IMG/VR virus record: IMGVR_UViG_3300030108_002455
Location: 1-20,043 of that record
Origin: a virus
Length of the DNA: 20,043 nt
Strand: one strand, 5' to 3'
The notes beneath the pieces are model-generated. The model saw nothing but the letters and a program-made list of their open reading frames with translations. It made no database searches and had not been told where the DNA came from. This document shows positions 1 to 7,017 of the stretch, one piece after another (the stretch's first letter is position 1; the number at the start of each line of letters is the position of its first letter). The position numbers were made by a program, and so were the translations under genes.

Positions 1-1633
1 CAGCTGTAAATACAAATTCATTCTTAGATAATCTAGCAGGTACATCGTCAGCTCTTTCCATTCTACCCATATCTACAAAACCACCTGTCTCTCTATAGTC
101 TTTTTCTTTACCATCCATATCAATTAAGGGCATAGTCTTCTTCGCTACTGGTTCTGCATCTCCACCTTCTTGATAACCCATTCTCATTAGACCACCATCA
201 GCTGCTGTCCCTCTAAATTGTGGTGCTAAATAGTTGTAAGGATTTAATCTTATGTCAGCTATATTAATACCTTGACTTCTGTAGTATTCATCTAAATCCA
301 TTTTGTCATCATCATCTTTACCTACACCTAATGCATCTAAAGCAAGAGGTATACCAAAACCTAAAGCTGTTGCTTTTCCTACTGATAAATTATCAAAACT
401 AAGAGCTTTGTCTCCACCTTTAGTTAAAATTTTAGATAAAAATCCACCTGGTTTTGCAAAGTTAGAAAATCCACCTGTAGCTTTTATACCAAAACCTGGC
501 ATATAATATGCTCCTAAACCAAACAATGCAGCTTTACCTAATGGTGACTTAACAACTTTCTTAACAGCTCTCTTTGCTTTCTTAACTAATTTACCTAAGA
601 AATACATTTGTCTTCCTGATTCAAGATCCATGATTCCTCCTGTAGGATCATCGTCCATCATACCACCATCCATCATTCCTGCACGTCCACCATCTGCAAG
701 ATTATCAAAATTATATATAGAACCACCAAACAATGGCGCAAGTCCACCTAAATTACGTTGTGCTTCCATAGTTTCATCAGCCTTTTCTCCAATAAAACAA
801 TACGCAGGTGGATTAGGTCCTTTACACGGGTCTTGATTACTTGCGTTATCTCCACCTGTTGGAGGGTTTTCTAATTTAAATCTGTTTGGTTCAAACTCTT
901 CCATCATTTCTTTTGATGTAACCGTATCAATGTCAAGATCTCTAGCTCTTGTATAACTGTTTTTATCTCCAGAATATAACTCCATCAACTCTTCCATAGT
1001 CGTTGGACCTGCCATTCCTTTTCCAACTACATTTGCACCTGCAGCTAAACCTTTAGTTAAAAGTCCACCAGGCACATTAGCTAAATCTATTGGAACAAAA
1101 GATTCTGGTGGTTTTCTTTTACCAGATAAAACATCATCTATAAATTCTTGACTATATTTACCAGTTCCTCCTGGTCCAAATTCAGTGATACTTGGTGCAT
1201 AATTTTTTATAAAATCTTCGTAAGTTTCTTCTGTATCTCCATAAAAATCTAAACCTAGTGCACTTAATTTAGCATTTAATTCATTAATTTTTGCTTGTTG
1301 ATATCTAGTTAATTGTTTCTTTTTATAATTTCTATTGTAATTTGTTCTTGTTGTATTTGCTTTTTCAAGTAAATTTTGATTTTTACTTGTAGAATATAAA
1401 TTACCTTTTGCTAAAGCTTTATTAGCTTTTTCTTTTTGTTCTGGTGTCCCAAATTTAGCTGCAAGTGTATTATCAACACCAATATTTTTACCACCTCTAT
1501 ATGTTTCAAATGTAGAACCTTTTTTACCACCAGACATTTGATAGTCTAAATCTCTACCTTTATAACCAGGACGTTTATCGTTTGCTGGTTTATTTACAAG
1601 TTGCTGGTATTGTTGTGCGTTTGTAATTGCCAT
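1..1633 (-). CDS. Large virion protein, possible internal or ejected protein (C-terminus beyond window)
   Basis: Translating the minus strand from the ATG at 1633 gives 544 residues without a stop up to the left edge, so the gene is partial. The start overlaps the stop of the 84-aa gene (TAATG) and has AAGGA upstream. Residues 65-125 are rich in Lys, Asn and Gln and look helical. Residues 269-279 hold a two-cysteine motif (DPCKGPNPPAYC). Gly/Met/Asp-rich stretches lie at 312-335 (ADGGRAGMMDGG) and 478-491 (ADGGLMRMGYQEGG). A strongly basic segment, 348-366 (KLVKKAKRAVKKVVKSPLG), precedes an Ala/Gly/Leu-rich hydrophobic stretch. The visible end carries DDVPARLSKNEFVFTA (529-544). I recognise that motif from large proteins of marine phages and pelagiphages, whose function is not known to me. 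The position after the nozzle gene fits an internal or ejected virion protein, which is inference. Confidence 0.7.
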   Translation of the reverse strand, partial: MAITNAQQYQQLVNKPANDKRPGYKGRDLDYQMSGGKKGSTFETYRGGKNIGVDNTLAAKFGTPEQKEKANKALAKGNLYSTSKNQNLLEKANTTRTNYNRNYKKKQLTRYQQAKINELNAKLSALGLDFYGDTEETYEDFIKNYAPSITEFGPGGTGKYSQEFIDDVLSGKRKPPESFVPIDLANVPGGLLTKGLAAGANVVGKGMAGPTTMEELMELYSGDKNSYTRARDLDIDTVTSKEMMEEFEPNRFKLENPPTGGDNASNQDPCKGPNPPAYCFIGEKADETMEAQRNLGGLAPLFGGSIYNFDNLADGGRAGMMDGGMMDDDPTGGIMDLESGRQMYFLGKLVKKAKRAVKKVVKSPLGKAALFGLGAYYMPGFGIKATGGFSNFAKPGGFLSKILTKGGDKALSFDNLSVGKATALGFGIPLALDALGVGKDDDDKMDLDEYYRSQGINIADIRLNPYNYLAPQFRGTAADGGLMRMGYQEGGDAEPVAKKTMPLIDMDGKEKDYRETGGFVDMGRMERADDVPARLSKNEFVFTA

Positions 1634-1887
1634 TATTCTTCGTCCTTGTCAGATGATGCGCCTAACGCTGGCATCTTTGCAACTTTAATTTTTAATGATC
1701 TTGTTATGTGTTCTCTTTGAGTATCTGTTTCTGGATTTGCAATATCATCTTCTGCTTCTTGATCCGAGTTATACTCGTAATTTGTTTGTGTATTTCTTAA
1801 TACCACTTCTGTTTCACACTTAACGACTGGTACTTTTTTGCCGTCTATCTCTACGTATTCTACAGATCCTTCTTCTATAAATGCCAT
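1633..1887 (-). CDS. Small conserved virion-associated protein, 84 aa
   Basis: This is an 84-residue protein with a short hydrophilic beta-type N-terminal half (EEGSVEYVEIDGKKVPVVK). The acidic middle around residues 41-57 is rich in Asp, Glu and Asn. A basic patch, SLKIKVAKMPALG, is followed by an acidic tail ending DKDEE. I recall relatives of similar length and the same order of motifs in marine phages, always of unknown function. It has no membrane segment, no cysteine pair and no enzyme motif. The ribosome site is weak (AGAGA), so translation probably depends on coupling to the 110-aa gene, whose stop lies two bases upstream. It ends on the start codon of the large left-edge gene. Its place between the nozzle candidate and that gene suggests a virion accessory protein. 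Confidence 0.7.
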   Translation of the reverse strand: MAFIEEGSVEYVEIDGKKVPVVKCETEVVLRNTQTNYEYNSDQEAEDDIANPETDTQREHITRSLKIKVAKMPALGASSDKDEE

Positions 1888-1889
1888 AA

Positions 1890-2222
1890 TTAATCTCTGT
1901 TTATTTCCAATATCGATGCAACGACATGTAATTCGTTTGCATCAGATGCAGTTACTTTTAATATTTCACCTTCTAACAAAATCAATGGTTCTGTCAAAAG
2001 TTGTTCTGTTGCAAGAGCCCCTACGGCTTTTGTTTTAAATAAAGCAAATGCATTACTAGATGCATCTGTTAGTGTTATATCCAAGCTAGCTCCGCTAGAG
2101 TTCTGGTCGTTACACGCAAGTATAGACTTTACAATAGCTCTTGAATCACTTGGAACTGTATATAATACTGTTTCTGACGCAGTAGTCAAATCTAGTTTTG
2201 CGTTTTTGTATATATTAGCCAC
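1890..2222 (-). CDS. Small beta-rich virion protein, 110 aa, GTG start
   Basis: This is a 110-residue protein beginning MANIYKNAKLDLTT, with alternating beta-type segments (TVLYTVPSDSRAIVKSILAC, then SLDITLTDAS, then GEILKVTASDANELHVVAS). The start is GTG at 2222. I prefer it because relatives I remember begin with the same MANxYKN-type sequence and no in-frame ATG lies nearby. It overlaps the end of the 55-aa gene by eight bases and no clear Shine-Dalgarno sequence is visible, so it is probably translated by reinitiation. The YTVPSxSRAIVKSI segment recalls small beta-sandwich proteins of marine phage tails. I know of no assigned function. A tail or fibre accessory role is inferred from the neighbours only. 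Confidence 0.75.
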   Translation of the reverse strand: MANIYKNAKLDLTTASETVLYTVPSDSRAIVKSILACNDQNSSGASLDITLTDASSNAFALFKTKAVGALATEQLLTEPLILLEGEILKVTASDANELHVVASILEINRD

Positions 2223-2382
2223 CTATAAACCAAGAAAATCTTTCTTGCTCCTGTTTTTGTTCGTTTAAAAATGTTGAGTTTAGCTGTTCTGTTATCAAAG
2301 CAATTGCTCTGTTAATTTGTTTTTGGTTAGAGACATCATACTCCTCTTTTGGTTCTGGTAATCTTACCACTATCTTAGCCAT
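2215..2382 (-). CDS. Mini-protein, 55 aa, conserved between nozzle and 110-aa gene
   Basis: Translation from the ATG at 2382 gives 55 residues: MAKIVVRLPEPKEEYDVSNQ at the start, a helical amphipathic middle (QINRAIALITEQLNSTFLNE), a Gln/Glu-rich run, and FSWFIGG at the end, then TAA at 2215-2217. It exactly fills the space between the 648-aa gene (TAATG overlap) and the GTG of the 110-aa gene (eight-base overlap). That fit, and my memory of short marine phage proteins with the same pattern (basic start, NQxQI helix, ERFxWF end), support a real gene. The predicted central helix could be a coiled-coil or docking helix. The function is unknown. Confidence 0.75.
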   Translation of the reverse strand: MAKIVVRLPEPKEEYDVSNQKQINRAIALITEQLNSTFLNEQKQEQERFSWFIGG

Positions 2383-4328
2383 TATCTTCTTCCATCAGGT
2401 TGTACATCTAGTTTAAAAGTACCAAATCTCCAAGATTCAGAAGAAGAATCATTCTCTATTTTTATATTAACAAATCTTCCTCTTGCTCTAGTATCCTTCT
2501 TATCAGTGCTAGATGTTATTGTAAAGGGACTTAAACTTGTAGTTGTTTCTGATTGTTGCGGATATCTTTTTACAGCTAGTGTTACTTTTGCATTACCTGC
2601 TAATGTTTTAAAATCAGGTACAAATCTTCTTACGGCTAAAAATATTTCACCTGCAATGGTTGGTCCTGTAGATCTACCTTGTGCATTTCGTTGTCTTGAT
2701 TGTAAATCAAAATCATACGATTTTACAAATGATGTAACTGTTGTTGTGCTACCATTAGGATTAATTTGATCAGTGCCTACCTCGTGTTCAAAAAATGTAG
2801 TTTGACCTAATCCTGATTGACCTACAATTACAGGAAAAGTACCTGATGCGTTATCGTCAAATTTAGTTGCAAAAGGTGTTGGATAAACTGTTGCATCAAT
2901 CCATGATGTTCTAGCCTCAGTTCCAATGTACCAAACACCACCTTTCATAGGTTCACCATAATTAAACACAACATACTTATTATTGTAATCAGATCCTGTT
3001 GATGGGTAATACCAAACAACTTCAGTAAACTGATTGTTTAATCCTGCGTTTACTTGTTGACCTTTTGTGGTGTCAGCTGAATCATATACAAAATCTTCTA
3101 CACTACATGGTAGTGATTTAACTGTACCATCAAACATAAAGAAACCATTTGGTGACATCCAAAATGCAGTACCATCTATTTCAACAGCAGCATTTTTACC
3201 TATTAATCCGCAGTTTGTACCAACTTGTTCAAATCCAAATGTAAATGGTGCACCAATAAATTTCATTGTATATAAAGCATTGTCAGTCCAAACCAAAATT
3301 ACTTCTTTTGTTTTTAGCGCGCCAATAATTTTTGTACCGTCTTGTAATCTTTGTGAACCTGCAGAATTAATTGCTGTTGGAACATAATCGTTTATGTCTT
3401 CTTGATCAGAAAATCTTATAAACATATCATCTTGTGTTGCAGTATTTCCGATTGTTGTTTCTGTTCCAAGATGAATTAAGTGTCTAGTTGTTGGAGATAC
3501 TAATGTAACCCTCGTTGCAGTAGGATTATTACCTGTTGCAAAATTAGTTGTTGTTGTCGATGCTCTGGTTGTTAGTCTTGCTGGGTCACCTGCGTTCCAT
3601 GTAAATGTTTTACCATTTGCAATGGTTGCAATTAATACTTCACCAAAATTACTTAATGACCATAAACCAGGTTCTAGTGATACGTCAGATGCAGGTGCAG
3701 CTTCACCCCAGTTACCTGTACCCCAACTATCAATACCCCAACCATAACCATATGATTGTTCTGCAGGACCAACTTGTTCATAAGGTTTAACTTGTAAACT
3801 ACCACCTGTTGAAACAGTTCCTCCAGCGTTACTAGCTTGTGTAATTGTAAATACACTTGTGCTTGTAATAGAAGTTACTTGAAATAATTTGTCTTCGAAG
3901 TCAGCGTTTTGATAACCTGTACCACCTGGTAAAGTTACATTGTCTAATAATACAATATCACCTGCTGATAAACCATGATTTGATTTTGTTATAGAACAAA
4001 CAGCTGAACCATTAGTTGTTGCAATAGTACAAGATGTCAATGTTGCTTTTAAAGGTGTAACATCATATAATTGTCCCTCAAAATATATAAGTAAAAATTT
4101 ATCTGTACCGATAGCAACGTATCGGTTACCATCTAGATCAACAAACGCAAATTGTCTTCTTGCAACACCTACAATTGTATCTGTAACAAGTGATGACCAT
4201 CCTCCTACTTTTTCTGGTAGGCCATATCTAAATCTTGTATTGTCACAATCAACCCATCTAAACTCTGCACCAGAGTCAGTGTTTTGTTTGTCTATTCCTG
4301 GTAAGACTTTGAAATCAATTAGAGCCAT
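2382..4328 (-). CDS. Probable tail nozzle / tail tubular protein B-like, 648 aa
   Basis: This is a 648-residue protein. Residues 1-45 contain PGIDKQNTDSGAEFRWVDCD and RFRYGLPEKVGGW, a start I know from marine podovirus tail proteins. Residues 50-95 and 220-480 contain many short beta strands ending in Gly-Asp or Asn-Gly turns (VDLDGNRYVAIGTDKFLLIY, VLIATIANGKTFTWN, VILVWTDNALYTMKF, GTAFWMSPNGFFMFDGTVK), as expected for a beta-propeller. An inserted region, 97-180, carries the NHGLSAGDIVLL motif (117-128). Residues 192-209 are aromatic and glycine-rich (SYGYGWGIDSWGTGNWGE). This pattern fits the tail tube/nozzle role of T7 gp12 or P22 gp10-like proteins, which form the distal tail hub and channel. 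Homology to a named family is recalled, not tested. The ribosome site AGGAG lies 9 bases before the ATG. Confidence 0.7.
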   Translation of the reverse strand: MALIDFKVLPGIDKQNTDSGAEFRWVDCDNTRFRYGLPEKVGGWSSLVTDTIVGVARRQFAFVDLDGNRYVAIGTDKFLLIYFEGQLYDVTPLKATLTSCTIATTNGSAVCSITKSNHGLSAGDIVLLDNVTLPGGTGYQNADFEDKLFQVTSITSTSVFTITQASNAGGTVSTGGSLQVKPYEQVGPAEQSYGYGWGIDSWGTGNWGEAAPASDVSLEPGLWSLSNFGEVLIATIANGKTFTWNAGDPARLTTRASTTTTNFATGNNPTATRVTLVSPTTRHLIHLGTETTIGNTATQDDMFIRFSDQEDINDYVPTAINSAGSQRLQDGTKIIGALKTKEVILVWTDNALYTMKFIGAPFTFGFEQVGTNCGLIGKNAAVEIDGTAFWMSPNGFFMFDGTVKSLPCSVEDFVYDSADTTKGQQVNAGLNNQFTEVVWYYPSTGSDYNNKYVVFNYGEPMKGGVWYIGTEARTSWIDATVYPTPFATKFDDNASGTFPVIVGQSGLGQTTFFEHEVGTDQINPNGSTTTVTSFVKSYDFDLQSRQRNAQGRSTGPTIAGEIFLAVRRFVPDFKTLAGNAKVTLAVKRYPQQSETTTSLSPFTITSSTDKKDTRARGRFVNIKIENDSSSESWRFGTFKLDVQPDGRR

Positions 4329-4339
4329 GGTCCGTGCTC

Positions 4340-5059
4340 CTATATTTTATCTTTGTAGACCCAGCCTCTTGTAGCATTAACATATACTAACGTAAAAGCC
4401 GAAGCGTTCGCTGAAACAACTAAATTAGAAGCAGCACCATTTATGTTAGATCCATTTCTTCCAACCGTTAAATTGTTAGATGCAAAATTGTTACCACTGT
4501 CTATAAATGTTACTTCATTTCCAATAACAGGTGATGCAGGTAGATTGATTGTAATAGGACCATTAATACCAGAGCCAGATGTATCAATCAAAACTTGATC
4601 ACCATTGACTGTTGTGTAAGTAGCAGTTGGTGTGTAGTAACCTTTTGTTTGTAGTTTTCCTGTAATATTTGTACCATCAGAATACAACACAGTTGTTGAT
4701 CCAACTGGTAATGTAAGTCCTGTTCCTGATACAGTTTTAACTGTTAGTGTATAATTGTTTGATGATCTAGTTGTAGCATCTTCTACTATAAATACTCTTT
4801 CTGCAGAGTCAGGCATAGTAACTGATCTGTTTGCAGTTAGTGTACCAGTTAGTTTGTAATATAAATTTTTACCATTTGCTGTAGCATGATTTGCTAAAGA
4901 TAAAGCAACATCACTAGATCCTACTGCTAATGATATATAACCTGATGCTGCTTGTTCTAATATTTGTAAATTTGTATTTGTGATTGTACCCCAGGTACCT
5001 GACTTTTCACCTGTCGTTATTAGTTCTAGTTTTAAATCATTTGATGTACTTGACGCCAT
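4340..5059 (-). CDS. Fibre-type tail protein, 239 aa
   Basis: This is a 239-residue protein. Residues 1-40 (SNDLKLELITTGEKSGTWG, then TNTNLQILEQAASG) match an attachment-type N-terminus that I know from many phage tail proteins. The rest is repetitive beta structure without cysteines: residues 60-140 (NLYYKLTGTLTANRSVTMP, YTLTVKTVSGTGLTLP) and a second module at 144-236 ending FTLVYVNATRGWVYKDK. The second module resembles the body of the 135-aa protein at 19424-19831 in the order of its motifs. It lies between the repeat proteins and the nozzle candidate, so it may link appendages to the tail tip; that is inference. A clear AGGAG ribosome site sits about 8 bases before the ATG. Confidence 0.65.
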   Translation of the reverse strand: MASSTSNDLKLELITTGEKSGTWGTITNTNLQILEQAASGYISLAVGSSDVALSLANHATANGKNLYYKLTGTLTANRSVTMPDSAERVFIVEDATTRSSNNYTLTVKTVSGTGLTLPVGSTTVLYSDGTNITGKLQTKGYYTPTATYTTVNGDQVLIDTSGSGINGPITINLPASPVIGNEVTFIDSGNNFASNNLTVGRNGSNINGAASNLVVSANASAFTLVYVNATRGWVYKDKI

Positions 5060-5068
5060 ATATTTCTC

Positions 5069-5320
5069 CTACGGATTATTCGGGTCGATAGGTACCCAAA
5101 CTCCAGTTGCATTTGGATCTATCGGTATCCATGATATCACATCTACCGTGTTAGTTGCAAGTTTTAAATGCTGTCCTGTTACAGGAACTGTAGTAATTAA
5201 ATCAATTGTTGTGTTCCCTATAGCAATATTCATTCGATTACCATTAGGTAATACTACAACATTTTGAATACCTACACCGGCGAATGTTGTTGCTGAAAAG
5301 GCTGTTGCTCCAAAAAACAT
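5069..5320 (-). CDS. Short 22-residue-repeat protein, 83 aa (two repeats)
   Basis: This is an 83-residue protein that looks like a short version of the neighbouring 217-aa protein. Both start with M(Y/F)FGATxF followed by a Phe and a VG, and both end with a WVPI motif. Between these caps this protein has only two repeat units, about residues 21-66 (NGNRMNIAIGNTTID, then VPVTGQHLKLATNTVDVIS). The cap WIPIDPNATGVWVPIDP repeats WxPID within itself. It overlaps the 217-aa gene by one base (TAATG) and has a GAGGA ribosome site. I recall similar short proteins in marine phages next to fibre genes. A solenoid or spacer role is inferred from the repeats. Confidence 0.7.
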   Translation of the reverse strand: MFFGATAFSATTFAGVGIQNVVVLPNGNRMNIAIGNTTIDLITTVPVTGQHLKLATNTVDVISWIPIDPNATGVWVPIDPNNP

Positions 5321-5973
5321 TAAGATCCTCTACTTGTTTGGATAGGTACCCAGGTCTGTGTAGCACCTGGTACAATACCATCCCATTGTTTTATATTAAC
5401 ATCAGTTGTACCGATTTCAAAACCTTCTCCAGAAGGTAAAGCTTTTGCTTTAGCTATCACAGTTACATCACTTGTACCAACGTTAAATCTCTTACCTGTT
5501 ACAATTGCTGTAGCATTTGCTTTAGCTGTAGCATTACCTAAAGCTATTTCAATACCATTACCTGTAACTGATAAATTACATTTACCAATAATAGTTACTT
5601 GGCCTGTTGCTAGATCTAAGCCATTACCTATAATAGTTGGTTTAGCACCTGCTGTTGTAGTAACAGTTCCATTACCTAATTCAAAACCATTACCTGTAAC
5701 CGGTACGTCTTTACCAATTGATGCTTCTGCATTACCGATACCTAGTTCTAATCCGTTACCAGATAATACTTCTTTTGCTTTACCAATAATAGTTACATTA
5801 CCGGTAGATATATTTACTCGTTTACCTGTGACTGATACATTTGCTTGACCAATAATTGTAGAGTTACCAATGCTAACATTGATCTGTGATCCAAGGACAT
5901 TGACAAATGCGTTAGGATTAAACCCTACATCTGAGAAGGGTGCGGCTGCAAAGGGTGTAGCACCAAAATACAT
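5320..5973 (-). CDS. Solenoid-like protein with eight 22-residue repeats, 217 aa
   Basis: This is a 217-residue protein. After an N-terminal cap (MYFGATPFAAAPFSDVGFNP) come eight back-to-back units of exactly 22 residues, starting at residues 24, 46, 68, 90, 112, 134, 156 and 178. The approximate consensus is V-x-V-T-G-N-G-h-x-h-x-h-G-N-h-T-h-I-G-K-A, with h hydrophobic. The C-terminal cap ends TQTWVPI. Strict spacing with alternating hydrophobic positions and Gly/Asn turns is typical of beta-solenoids or filament-like shafts. It directly follows the third appendage cassette and precedes its short paralogue. The ribosome site GAGG overlaps the end of the preceding gene and lies inside a short GC-rich inverted repeat (5974-5988). 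The function is unknown; a shaft or spacer is a structural inference. Confidence 0.7.
   Translation of the reverse strand: MYFGATPFAAAPFSDVGFNPNAFVNVLGSQINVSIGNSTIIGQANVSVTGKRVNISTGNVTIIGKAKEVLSGNGLELGIGNAEASIGKDVPVTGNGFELGNGTVTTTAGAKPTIIGNGLDLATGQVTIIGKCNLSVTGNGIEIALGNATAKANATAIVTGKRFNVGTSDVTVIAKAKALPSGEGFEIGTTDVNIKQWDGIVPGATQTWVPIQTSRGS
5377..5904 (-). repeat. Eight 66-bp coding repeats
   Basis: The DNA encoding the eight 22-residue units has a 66-base period and stays in frame throughout. On the plus strand the recurring trace is short blocks such as ttacctgttac or ttaccaataatagttac. The units differ at the DNA level, so this is an old coding repeat and not a recent microsatellite expansion. 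It is not CRISPR-like because no constant repeat/spacer pattern exists. Confidence 0.8.
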
Positions 5974-5979
5974 GCGAGA

Positions 5980-7017
5980 TTACCTCGCTGTTACTGGAAT
6001 GTTATTATTTCCTACCAGGGTTTGACCAAATGCAAAATAAAAATAATCACTTCCATCTGCATTTATACCACCACCATTGTATCTAATTTTAAAACCATTA
6101 CTTAAAAAATCCATCCAACCTGCTGATAAACCTGTATAATCTCCACCGGAACTATCTGCTTCTAATCTATGCACTTCAGGATTATTTGCATCTCTTTTAT
6201 TATCAAACATGTGCCAACCATCAGAACCATCTTTTCTAGTAACAACAAAAGCAGGTTTAAATCCAGTATAAACAAAAGGTCCATTATTACTTCCATCGCC
6301 TCTAAAACTACCAAATTTACTAAAACCAGTTTTTTCTGCAAAAGCATAAGCTATATAACTTCCACTGCTTCCATTTGTTCTACCATTTGTACCAACGCTC
6401 ATTACAGAAGTTGTTGGTGCTGTATCATTAAATACAGTTGAGTTTGTCGATGGTGCACTAGTATTATTTAAATCTGCTTTTTTTGTTGCACCTAAAAAAG
6501 AATGATAGATTGTCCAATCATCTGCACTATCTAATCTTTTATACATTATCATTTTTGGAGCAGCACCTAGTCCATGTCCTACAGTAGCAGCACTTCCTGT
6601 TCCTGTATATTTTGAAATTGAAAATCCGGCTGTTGTATTAACAGAAGTATAAGTAGTGTTTATTGTCCCGTCTGTATTTGACGTACCTTGTCCAGCGCCT
6701 GCTTTCCAGTTCCATGATACGAAACTATTTCCATTACCATTCATGTTAGCATTATCTCCAAGAGTAAAGCCATCTGTTCCAAAAGCTGTTAAACCAGCTG
6801 ATTGTGTTTGTTCTGGAGAAGTTGCACTACTTTCAAGATATTTAGTTACACCTCTTACAGCATCATATAAATTATGGTTTCCAGAAGCATCTCTACGCTT
6901 TAACCAAGTAAAGTCTGGCTGATGGCCAACTCCAGTAATAGCATTAGTTCCACCATTACCTGTGTATGTTACTGTATTAAAATAAGCTGTATGTTTATTA
7001 ATTGTTGTATAAGCCAT
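5980..7017 (-). CDS. Three-repeat appendage protein (DUF7483-type), copy C, 345 aa
   Basis: This is a 345-residue paralogue of the proteins at 9544-10614 and 12767-13783. Three units can be aligned by eye: residues 18-106 (YTGNGGTNAITGVGHQPDFT to SWNWKAG), 137-228 (YTGTGSAATVGHGLGAAPK to YIAYAFAEK) and about 238-335 (FVYTGFKPAFV to YFYFAFGQ). Each contains Y/F-x-G-x-G, then xGxxPxxxxxK/R, a central GF motif (except in the second unit) and a final aromatic A/W-F/N-A/K motif. The end is NNIPVTAR. I recall this family as DUF7483, found in marine phage tail regions; its molecular function is not known to me. It shares one base with the preceding SPRY gene (TAATG) and has an AAGGA site about 12 bases before the ATG. 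A surface-contact role is inferred from its companions. Confidence 0.75.
   Translation of the reverse strand: MAYTTINKHTAYFNTVTYTGNGGTNAITGVGHQPDFTWLKRRDASGNHNLYDAVRGVTKYLESSATSPEQTQSAGLTAFGTDGFTLGDNANMNGNGNSFVSWNWKAGAGQGTSNTDGTINTTYTSVNTTAGFSISKYTGTGSAATVGHGLGAAPKMIMYKRLDSADDWTIYHSFLGATKKADLNNTSAPSTNSTVFNDTAPTTSVMSVGTNGRTNGSSGSYIAYAFAEKTGFSKFGSFRGDGSNNGPFVYTGFKPAFVVTRKDGSDGWHMFDNKRDANNPEVHRLEADSSGGDYTGLSAGWMDFLSNGFKIRYNGGGINADGSDYFYFAFGQTLVGNNNIPVTAR

Noticed and set aside
3067-3387. 106-residue plus-strand frame and other plus-strand frames of 60-97 residues across the window
   Set aside because: All lie opposite well-supported minus-strand genes, show no family resemblance, and have no plus-strand promoter or operon context.
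5377-5904. CRISPR-like periodicity
   Set aside because: The 66-base period is a coding repeat of 22 residues; the units vary throughout and there are no constant repeats with unique spacers or cas genes.
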